DNA of 17,598 nt from CAYOHP01 sp964403795 [NCBI: uncultured bacterium]. GTDB taxonomy: Bacteria; Muiribacteriota; UBA6191; CAZXTJ01. The translations under genes and the position numbers were made by a program. The stretch lies in NCBI GenBank assembly GCA_964403795.1, contig CAYOHP010000134.1, forward strand, positions 1-17,598, given 5' to 3'. The notes below the pieces were generated by a model that made no database searches, was not told where the DNA came from, and was given only the letters and a program-made list of their open reading frames with translations. Below are positions 7,510 to 13,305 of this stretch, in pieces. The first letter of the stretch is position 1. Every line of letters begins with the position of its first letter.

Positions 7510-9282
7510 ATGACCAGTTCCCCGAAGACCCTCGGCCTCCTGCTGGTATGCGCGGTCACGGCCCTGGCCGCGCACGAGGAGGTCGACAACGATCCCACAC
7601 CGGTGGCCGAGGCCCCCCGGGTCCAACCCTCGAGCGCGGTCGACCTGCAAGCCCAGCGCAGGGCCGTGTTCCAGAGGACCCTCGACGGCAAGGGGCGCGA
7701 GTTCCAGGTCACCCTGATCGATCTGCAGCCCAGCCTGCGTTCCTGGTACGTGCTGCGTCGGGAGTGGGTCGCCGGGGGCGACCCCGAGGTCTTCCACCTG
7801 GAGAACCCGGCTCCCCGCACCCGTGCTCTGGCCCTCGATCCCCAGCATCGGGACGGGATCATGGTGGTGGAGGGGGAGCGACGGGATCCCTGCCGGCTCT
7901 GGGGTGGCTCCGGGGACGACGAGCTGGCCCGGGCGCGGACGGAGGGGTCTCCCTATGTGTCCCTCTGCGACGGGCGGGTGTTCCTGCGCAACCCGGTGAG
8001 AGGCCTCCGCAGCTGGCGGGAGAGCGCCGCCGACTTCCTGCGCGACCGGGTCTGGAGGGGCGAGCGGCTGTCGGTCATGCTCCGCGACACCTTCTACAAG
8101 GACGCCTTCCGGATCGCCGAGGCCTCCCGGACCGGTTCGGGCGCCCCGGCTCCGGGGGGGCCGATCCCGGCGAAGGAGGACGGGCCGCGCCCGGCCCGCC
8201 TCGAAGCCGAGGGGTCGTGCCGGATCGAACCCGTGGATCTCGGCCTCGGCCTGGTCGGTGCCCCGGGACAGCCGCTCGAGGCGGGAGTCTGGTACCCGCT
8301 GCCGGATCTTCCCGGCGGCTTCCTCTCTGCGGTCACCCCGGGGCAGGTGGCGACCGCGCCCGCTGAGGCGGCGCGCTTTCCGCCCGCGCCGCTCGATGCG
8401 GTGGAGCGGACCGCAATGGTCTACCTGGTGGCCTTCGACCTGGCGCGCTTCCGCCTCGGATTCGAACTGGGGACCGAACATCCCCGGGTGGGATGGTCCG
8501 AACAGGTACCGGTGGGTGGGCGAGATCCTTCCCTGCCGGGACCCGACGGGTTCGCCACCATCTCGCCTCTGGCGCGGACCGGCATGCTCTCCCCGGCCGA
8601 CGCAGGGAAGGTGGCGGCGGTGTTCGCGGGTGGCTTCAAGCGATCGCATGGGGTGATCCGGTTCCCCCCGGTGGCCTCGGCCGGAGCCGCGCTCCATTAC
8701 GGGTTCGCCAGCCACGGGGTGGTGCTCAGCCGCTTGCAGCCCGGGCTGGCCACCGTCTACGCCACCGTGGACGGCCGGGTCGACTTGAGGACCTGGAACC
8801 GGGATGAGGACCGGCTCCTGCCCGAGCTGGCGATGGCACGCCAGAACGGCGTGCCCCTGGTGGAGACCGATCCCGTCACCGGGCTGGGGGAACCGGGGGC
8901 CCTGGTGACCCGTTGGCGCTCCGGCAACTGGTCGGGCTCGATCGAGGGCAGTCCCCGCACGGTGCGGGCCGGACTGGCGCTCCAGGAACAGGGAGGCAAG
9001 CGGTTCCTGGTCTTCGCCTTCTTCTCCACCGCCACGCCCTCGGCCATGGCCCGGGTGCTCGTCGCCTACGGCGTCCGCTACGCCATGCTCCTCGACATGA
9101 ATGCCCACGAGCACACCTACCTGGCGATCCATTCGCAGCGGGACGGGAAAGGCCTGGTCCAGCACCTGGTCAAGCCCATGGCCGAGCTCGACCGCCAGTC
9201 CTCGGGCCAGTACCTGCCGCGGTTCATGGGCTTGCCGGACAGTCGGGACTTCTTCCACCTGACCCACGCGGACGCGCCGTGA
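7510..9282 (+). CDS. Secreted protein, phosphodiester-glycosidase-like C-terminal domain
   Basis: The predicted 590-residue protein has a short signal peptide (TLGLLLVCAVTALAA). The ATG at 7510 lacks a strong ribosome site, so the start is less certain than most. The N-terminal half is not recognised. From about residue 370 the pattern AVFAGGF, then SPRTVRAGLAL (near 481) and FAFFSTATPSAMARVLVAYGVRYAMLLDM (about 500-530) resembles the phosphodiester glycosidase (NAGPA-like) domain. In that domain an NGGF motif, an R-T-A-type strand and a terminal L-D-G-G-G-S motif line the active site. Here the last motif reads LLDMNAHEH, so activity may be altered or lost. Its stop overlaps the next gene's GTG by 4 nt, which makes the two an operon and suggests a shared periplasmic or surface role. 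The family assignment is tentative. Confidence 0.55.
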   Translation: MTSSPKTLGLLLVCAVTALAAHEEVDNDPTPVAEAPRVQPSSAVDLQAQRRAVFQRTLDGKGREFQVTLIDLQPSLRSWYVLRREWVAGGDPEVFHLENPAPRTRALALDPQHRDGIMVVEGERRDPCRLWGGSGDDELARARTEGSPYVSLCDGRVFLRNPVRGLRSWRESAADFLRDRVWRGERLSVMLRDTFYKDAFRIAEASRTGSGAPAPGGPIPAKEDGPRPARLEAEGSCRIEPVDLGLGLVGAPGQPLEAGVWYPLPDLPGGFLSAVTPGQVATAPAEAARFPPAPLDAVERTAMVYLVAFDLARFRLGFELGTEHPRVGWSEQVPVGGRDPSLPGPDGFATISPLARTGMLSPADAGKVAAVFAGGFKRSHGVIRFPPVASAGAALHYGFASHGVVLSRLQPGLATVYATVDGRVDLRTWNRDEDRLLPELAMARQNGVPLVETDPVTGLGEPGALVTRWRSGNWSGSIEGSPRTVRAGLALQEQGGKRFLVFAFFSTATPSAMARVLVAYGVRYAMLLDMNAHEHTYLAIHSQRDGKGLVQHLVKPMAELDRQSSGQYLPRFMGLPDSRDFFHLTHADAP

Positions 9283-10277
9283 GGAGGGTGGTGAAGGCGC
9301 TGGCCGGGGCTCTCCTGGGTGCCGGCGGCGTGGCGGCTGCACCGGATGCCGGGCTCCTGGCGCGGATCGTCGAGGGACATCGGCTCCCTCCGGAGGCGGG
9401 AGCGAGCCTGGAGCGCGTGCTCTCCGGTTCGAAGGAGATCTCCCAGGGCAACCCCGAGGTGACACGTCATCCCATGACGCGGGAGGAGTGCCTGGCCCGG
9501 CGGCGGGCGGCGGGCCTCCCCGATCCCTGGGAGGAGGCGCGGGCGGAACGGATCTGCGGGGCTCCCCACATGGCGCCCCTCTACGACCCCGCCAAGGAAG
9601 GTGCCGACGATGCGTCGGTCTGCATCGACCGCTTCGAGTTCCCGGGCCTGCCCTGCGAGTACCCGGTGGTCTGGATCCGGGCCGACCAGGCGGCGTCGGC
9701 CTGCGAAGCCATGGGCAAGCGGCTCTGCGATGCCCACGAGTGGGAAGGAGCCTGTGCCGGCTCGGTGGGTCCTCCCGACTACCGCTTCGACCTGGCCTCC
9801 GGGGTAGCGCCCGAGGTCGCGGTGACCCGGATGCGGGCGGCCCACAACCTGGTGGCGACCCGGGTCTGGGCCTACGGCCAGGAGTACCGGAGCGGGCTCT
9901 GTGCCAGCGGCAGCCGGAAGACCGAGGGATGCAGCGGCGGGAGCTACCGGCGCTGCGGTTCCAACACCTACCCGACCGGGGCCTTCCCGGATTGCGCCGG
10001 GGAGTTCGGCGTCTACGACCTCCATGGCAACGCCGCCGAACACATGAACCTGCCGCTGGCCCCCGAGGAGATGGCCGGCACCGGCGACGGGCGCCTGGGG
10101 GTGACCGAGATGAAGGGGAGCTGGTTCCTGTGGGACTCCTACAGGGCGCATCCCGACTGGTGTCGGTGGCGGGCCCCCTACTGGCATGGGCGCCGGGTGC
10201 GGGACCCCGGCAGCCACCACAACTACCACCTCGGGTTCCGCTGTTGCCGCAAGACGGCGTCCGGCTCATCGCATTGA
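9279..10277 (+). CDS. Secreted SUMF1/FGE-fold protein, probably not a true FGE
   Basis: The predicted 332-residue protein starts at GTG 9279, overlapping the upstream stop as GTGA. A GTG at 9291, closely behind an AGGAGG, is an alternative start. Residues 1-21 look like a signal peptide. From about residue 112 the chain follows the formylglycine-generating-enzyme/SUMF1 fold: CIDRFEFPG, then GKRLCDAHEWEGAC, later FGVYDLHGNAAEH, and a terminal HLGFRCC (Cys322-Cys323). In true FGEs the segment after the Gly-Ser of the last motif carries two catalytic cysteines. Here it reads GSWFLWDSYRAHPDWC, keeping only Cys295. Many other cysteines suggest disulfides in an exported protein. Related proteins often serve as binding modules rather than sulfatase activators, and no sulfatase gene is in the window. 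A role together with the upstream glycosidase-like protein is inferred from coupling. Confidence 0.75.
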   Translation: MRRVVKALAGALLGAGGVAAAPDAGLLARIVEGHRLPPEAGASLERVLSGSKEISQGNPEVTRHPMTREECLARRRAAGLPDPWEEARAERICGAPHMAPLYDPAKEGADDASVCIDRFEFPGLPCEYPVVWIRADQAASACEAMGKRLCDAHEWEGACAGSVGPPDYRFDLASGVAPEVAVTRMRAAHNLVATRVWAYGQEYRSGLCASGSRKTEGCSGGSYRRCGSNTYPTGAFPDCAGEFGVYDLHGNAAEHMNLPLAPEEMAGTGDGRLGVTEMKGSWFLWDSYRAHPDWCRWRAPYWHGRRVRDPGSHHNYHLGFRCCRKTASGSSH

Positions 10278-10326
10278 CGTACTCGGGGTCCCGTGGGAGG
10301 ATCCCGGGAACTGGAGCGGAACGCCG

Positions 10327-10635
10327 ATGGAGCCTTCGGGCTGGCGGCAGATCTTCTCGGGCCTGGCGCTCTTCGGGCAGCTCGGCCTGACGGTGGTCTC
10401 CGGAGGGGCGCTCGGGGGAGCGCTGGGTCACGCGATCGACCGGGGTCTCGGCGACTCCCGGCTCGCGACCCTGGTCGGGATCGTCGTCGGCATCCTCGCC
10501 GGTGCGTGGTCGGCGTGGAAGCTCGTCGCCCGGGAACTGGATCCGGGACCGGGACCGGGAGCAGGAGGAGGATCGGGATGTCCGGAGGGATCCGCCCCCC
10601 GCGACAGGACTTCGAAGCCGTCGTCGTCTCCCTGA
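10327..10635 (+). CDS. atpZ: ATP synthase accessory protein AtpZ-like
   Basis: The predicted 102-residue membrane protein starts at ATG 10327, with GGAG about 10 nt upstream. It forms a two-helix hairpin: LALFGQLGLTVVSGGALGGALG, then HAIDRGLGDSRLATLVGIVVGILAGAWSAW. The Gly-rich helix 1, the following Asp and the small-residue-rich helix 2 match AtpZ-type proteins at the head of many ATP synthase operons. AtpZ has been linked to rotor assembly with AtpI and to divalent cation handling. The C-terminal tail is Gly/Pro/Ser-rich and partly encoded by three tandem CCGGGA hexamers (10543-10560). Its last 58 nt overlap atpI in another frame. It is the first gene of the operon. Confidence 0.78.
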   Translation: MEPSGWRQIFSGLALFGQLGLTVVSGGALGGALGHAIDRGLGDSRLATLVGIVVGILAGAWSAWKLVARELDPGPGPGAGGGSGCPEGSAPRDRTSKPSSSP

Positions 10636-11030
10636 GGCGATGGATCCTCGGCCTCGGCCTGCTGGTCCTGGTCGGCCTGCTGGGTACGGGCTGGGGACGT
10701 CCCGTCCTGCTCGGGTTCACCGTGGGCTGGGCCCTCTCGCTCTTCAGCCTCGATCACCTCGCCTACTCGGCGCGACGCGTCAAGCAGAGCGGGATGAGCG
10801 GTCCCGAGGCCCGGGTCGCCGCCGTGCGTACCTACTCGTTCCGGCTCCTGGTCACCGTCGGGGTGATCGCGGTGGCAGTGCGGCTCGGGGCCGATCCGGT
10901 GGCCGCGATCTCGGCGCTCCTCCTCTTGCAGGCGGCGATCGTGGCGTGGTGTATAGTCGGCCTCCTTTCTCGCGGGGGCGAAGATCCCGGGGAGTCCGAC
11001 GAGGACCCGCCCGGGGGCTTGGAGAGCTGA
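10578..11030 (+). CDS. atpI: ATP synthase protein I (AtpI/UncI)
   Basis: The predicted 150-residue inner-membrane protein has four helices (about 21-38, 42-60, 82-100 and 105-127), the layout of AtpI/UncI. The family helps assemble the c ring, and in Na+-translocating synthases it is reported to be needed for rotor assembly. Helices 1 and 2 read WILGLGLLVLVGLLG and LLGFTVGWALSLFSL, followed by a basic loop (SARRVKQ). The ATG at 10578 is preceded by an AGGAGG-type site. It lies inside the 3' end of atpZ, an unusually long 58-nt overlap, but no suitable later start exists. The acidic C-terminal tail (GEDPGESDEDPP) is cytoplasmic. The gene ends in a TGATG junction with atpB. Confidence 0.82.
   Translation: MSGGIRPPRQDFEAVVVSLRRWILGLGLLVLVGLLGTGWGRPVLLGFTVGWALSLFSLDHLAYSARRVKQSGMSGPEARVAAVRTYSFRLLVTVGVIAVAVRLGADPVAAISALLLLQAAIVAWCIVGLLSRGGEDPGESDEDPPGGLES
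10952..10957 (+). promoter_or_regulatory. TATAGT, possible internal -10 element before atpB
   Basis: TATAGT matches five of six bases of the -10 consensus in strongly GC-rich surroundings, about 73 nt upstream of the atpB start. The bases encode Cys-Ile-Val with an ATA isoleucine codon, unusual for a genome of this composition. A TTGCAG at 10926-10931 is the only -35-like match, but its 20-bp spacing is too long. The signal is suggestive only of an internal promoter for the structural genes. Confidence 0.25.
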
Positions 11031-11704
11031 TGGAGACGATCGGCCGCTATCCGCTGGTCTCGTTCCCGGTGCTCGGATTCCGCTGCACCCAGATGGATCT
11101 CGAGGCCATCCTGGGGACCTGGATCTGCATGGCGGCGGTCACCATCCTCTGCTGGTGGGGGACCCGGGACCTCGAGGCCGTGCCTGGGCGCCTCCAGTAC
11201 TTCCTCGAGGTCGTGGTCGAGGCCTTCGACTCCCTGTGCCGGGACTCCCTGGGGCGCAAGGCCCGCAAGTTCCTGCCCATGGTGGGCTCGACCTTCCTGC
11301 TGATCCTCGCCTGCAACTGGATCGGGGTCCTGCCCGGCTTCATCGAGCCCACCAAGGACATCAACACCTGCCTGGCTCTCGGCATGGTCGGGTTCCTGGT
11401 GACCCTGCGGGAGGCGATCGCCGACAAGGGAGTGGGCGGCTACATCGGCGAGTTCTTCCAGCCCATCGCCTTCATGGCCCCGCTCAACCTGATCGGCGAG
11501 GTCGCCAAGGTGATCTCGATCTCCTGCCGCCTCTTCGGGAACATCATGGGCGGCGCCATCATCATCACCGTGGTCAGCTACCTGACCTGCTACTTCCTGA
11601 TGCCGGTGGGCCTGATGGCCTACTTCGGGCTGGTGGCGGGCCTGATCCAGGCGTTCGTGTTCACGATGCTGACCCTGACCTACCTGGCGGTGGCGGTGGG
11701 ATGA
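11030..11704 (+). CDS. atpB: F0F1 ATP synthase subunit a
   Basis: The predicted 224-residue inner-membrane stator subunit forms the two half-channels through which ions reach the c ring. The essential arginine is Arg167 in ISISCRLFGNIMGG, and the last helix has the conserved GLIQAFVFTMLTLTYL with Gln207. The central segment NWIGVLPGFIEPTKDINTCLALG (about 96-118) corresponds to the usual PTxDxN motif. The length is short for the family, similar to compact bacterial forms. The ATG overlaps the atpI stop (TGATG), and the atpB stop overlaps the next start (ATGA), so a and c synthesis are probably coupled. Given the c-subunit sites, the transported ion is likely Na+, although subunit a alone does not decide this. 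Confidence 0.95.
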   Translation: METIGRYPLVSFPVLGFRCTQMDLEAILGTWICMAAVTILCWWGTRDLEAVPGRLQYFLEVVVEAFDSLCRDSLGRKARKFLPMVGSTFLLILACNWIGVLPGFIEPTKDINTCLALGMVGFLVTLREAIADKGVGGYIGEFFQPIAFMAPLNLIGEVAKVISISCRLFGNIMGGAIIITVVSYLTCYFLMPVGLMAYFGLVAGLIQAFVFTMLTLTYLAVAVG

Positions 11705-12456
11705 CCGAACTCGTCACTTCGTTGACCGACGCCGAGTGGGTCAAGATCTTCGCCTTCGTGTCCTCGGGCATGGCGATGGGCATCGGGGCGATCGGCGCCG
11801 GCGTGGGGGAAGGCCTGATCGCGGCCAATGCCGCGGTGGGCGTCTCCCGGCAGCCCAGGGGCGCCTCCGAGACCGTGCAGATGATGCTGCTCGGACAGGC
11901 GATGGCGGAGTCGGCCGCCATCTTCGCGTTGCTGGTCGCCCTGCTGCTCCTGTTCAACTACGAGCCCGCGCCGGTCGCCGGAACCTGGTGGATCTACGCC
12001 TCCTGCTACCTGGGCGCGGGGATCTCGATCGGGCTGGCGGCGCTGGGCGGCTCGGTGGGGGCGGCGGCGCCTGCCGCGGAAGCCGCACTAGGCGTGGCGC
12101 TCCGTCCTCACGCAGCCCGGACCGTCACGCCGCCGATGCTGCTCGGGGCCGCGGTGGCCCAGTCCACCGTGATCTACGCCCTGGTGGTGAGCCTGATCCT
12201 GATCTTCATCGCGCCCGGTCCGGGCGGCCTGCCCCGGATGGCGGCCATGCTGGGAGCCGGGATCTGCATGGGTCTGGGTGCCATCGGGCCGGCATTGGGC
12301 GAAGGCTACGTGGCGGGCATCGCCTGCCGGGAGATCGTGCGTCGTCCCGAGCTCAATGTGGTGCTGGTGCGCACCATGCTGCTCTCGCAGGCAGTGGCGG
12401 AGACCACCGGCATCTACAGCCTGGTGATCTCGTTGATCCTGATCTTCGTGGTGTAG
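11701..12456 (+). CDS. Triple-hairpin ATP synthase c subunit with a dead middle site
   Basis: The predicted 251-residue rotor protein has six membrane helices, equal to three fused c-subunit hairpins. Each hairpin has the inner-helix and outer-helix site positions exactly 33 residues apart. Hairpin 1 has Glu37 (GAGVGEG) and Glu70 (GQAMAES) but Ala72 and Phe75 where Na+ types have Thr and Tyr. Hairpin 2 has Ala121 and Gln154 (GAAVAQST), so both carboxylates are lost. Hairpin 3 has Glu201 (GPALGEG) and Glu234 with Thr235, Thr236 and Tyr239 (AETTGIYS), the full two-carboxylate Na+ pattern. Linkers near 86-97 and 171-180 are on the outer face, so fusion fits the topology. Polar loops read RQP, LRP and RRP. 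The frame is continuous and overlaps atpB by ATGA. By analogy with the duplicated c1 of Acetobacterium woodii, it probably joins single c subunits in a mixed ring. The closest relation is hairpin 3 with the next gene. Confidence 0.9.
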   Translation: MTELVTSLTDAEWVKIFAFVSSGMAMGIGAIGAGVGEGLIAANAAVGVSRQPRGASETVQMMLLGQAMAESAAIFALLVALLLLFNYEPAPVAGTWWIYASCYLGAGISIGLAALGGSVGAAAPAAEAALGVALRPHAARTVTPPMLLGAAVAQSTVIYALVVSLILIFIAPGPGGLPRMAAMLGAGICMGLGAIGPALGEGYVAGIACREIVRRPELNVVLVRTMLLSQAVAETTGIYSLVISLILIFVV

Positions 12457-12460
12457 ATTT

Positions 12461-12485
12461 CGGCGCCCGGCGAGAACGGGTGCCG
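12461..12485 (+). promoter_or_regulatory. Stem-loop between the two c-subunit genes
   Basis: CGGCGCCCG (12461-12469) pairs with CGGGTGCCG (12477-12485) over 9 bp, with one G-U pair and a 7-nt loop (GCGAGAA). It starts 5 nt after the stop of the triple-hairpin gene and ends 23 nt before the atpE ATG. There is no T run, so it is not a standard terminator. It may protect processed mRNA ends or set different expression of the two c proteins. The other junctions from atpI to atpH overlap, so this structured gap is an exception. Confidence 0.55.
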
Positions 12486-12508
12486 GTTCACAGAGAGGCG
12501 TGATCGAG

Positions 12509-12757
12509 ATGAACATCAACGGCAGCGATCTGGTCCGGGCCGCCGCCCTGCTCTCGGCGGGCATCTGCATGGGCCTCGGCGCCATCGGTCCCGGAGTGGG
12601 CGAGGGTTTCGTGGCCGGCAAGGCCTGCGAGGGCATCTCGCACGCCCCCGAACAGCAGGGCCTCCTGACCCGGACCATGCTCCTCGGCCAGGCCGTCTCC
12701 GAGACCACCGGCATCTACTCGCTGGTCATCGCCCTGATCCTGATCTTCGTGGTCTGA
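12509..12757 (+). CDS. atpE: F0F1 ATP synthase subunit c, two-carboxylate Na+ type
   Basis: The predicted 82-residue two-helix rotor subunit carries Glu32 in GPGVGEG and Glu65 in QAVSETTGIYSLV, followed by Thr66, Thr67 and Tyr70. These positions coincide with the Na+ ligands Gln32, Glu65, Ser66, Thr67 and Tyr70 of Ilyobacter tartaricus. The change of Gln32 to Glu matches the two-carboxylate Na+ motif described for Fusobacterium nucleatum. I chose ATG 12509, with GAGAGG 10 nt upstream. A GTG at 12500 would add three residues and sits too close to that site, and the ATG numbering fits the family exactly. The usual Arg-Gln-Pro polar loop is replaced by His45-Ala46-Pro47, which is odd because this loop contacts the central stalk. 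Fifty of its last 69 residues are identical to hairpin 3 of the preceding gene in my hand alignment. Confidence 0.95.
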   Translation: MNINGSDLVRAAALLSAGICMGLGAIGPGVGEGFVAGKACEGISHAPEQQGLLTRTMLLGQAVSETTGIYSLVIALILIFVV

Positions 12758-13305
12758 TGCGCCCGGTCCGAGTCCTTTCCCCCGCACTCCTGCTCCCGCT
12801 CCTGGCGGGCGGCGCGTTCGCGTCCCCCGGTCCCGGGGAACAGGGCGGGATGCTCTCGCCCAATCTCTGGGTCTTCCTGATCCAGGCCGCCAACTACCTG
12901 GTCTTCATCGCCTTGATGGACCGGGTCCTGTTCCGGCCGGTGCTGGCCCACCTCGACGCCCGGCGCAGCCTCGGCAGCGACGCGGAGGCCAAGGCGGAAG
13001 AGGCCGCCGGCAAGGCCGGCCAGGTGACCGCGGCCCGCCAGGCGGCCCTCGATGCGGCCCTGCGCGAGGCCCTCCAGGAACGAGGCAAGGTCAAGGCCGC
13101 GGCCGTCGATGGCTATCAACGGGCGGTGCACCACGCCAGGGTGGCCGCGGACGCCGAGGTCCAGGCGGCCAAGGACAAGCTCCAGGCCGAGGCCGAGCAG
13201 GCCGTGGTGGAGCTCCAGGTCGAGGTCGACCAGCTGGCCGACCTGCTGGAGGAGCGGCTGGTCCGGGTGGACCTGGCTCCGGGCGCCGGCAAGGGGGGGC
13301 CGTGA
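12757..13305 (+). CDS. F0F1 ATP synthase subunit b' with signal-like leader
   Basis: The predicted 182-residue peripheral-stalk protein has a true membrane anchor at about 36-55, running into ANYLVFIALMDRVLFRPVLA, the classic b-type entry into the stalk. A long charged, Ala-rich coiled coil follows (about 65-175). Before it lies a second hydrophobic segment, LSPALLLPLLAGGAFA, with a probable signal-peptidase site near residue 22, so the mature form may have the usual outside N-terminus. Subunits b' and b form a heterodimer linking F0 to the delta/alpha head. The ATG overlaps the atpE stop (TGATG), and the end overlaps the next gene's GTG. Which of the two adjacent genes is b' and which is b is assigned by order and by this leader. 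Confidence 0.85.
   Translation: MRPVRVLSPALLLPLLAGGAFASPGPGEQGGMLSPNLWVFLIQAANYLVFIALMDRVLFRPVLAHLDARRSLGSDAEAKAEEAAGKAGQVTAARQAALDAALREALQERGKVKAAAVDGYQRAVHHARVAADAEVQAAKDKLQAEAEQAVVELQVEVDQLADLLEERLVRVDLAPGAGKGGP

Noticed and set aside
9279-10277. A working formylglycine-generating enzyme
   Set aside because: The segment that should carry the two catalytic cysteines retains only one, and no sulfatase gene is nearby.
11701-12456. The triple c gene as a V- or A-type proteolipid from a separate operon
   Set aside because: Its hairpin 3 is closest to the adjacent F-type AtpE, and it overlaps atpB by 4 nt inside a standard F-type operon.
12500-12508. GTG at 12500 as the atpE start
   Set aside because: It is only about 2 nt from the GAGAGG site, whereas ATG 12509 is well spaced and gives the exact canonical site numbering (32 and 65).
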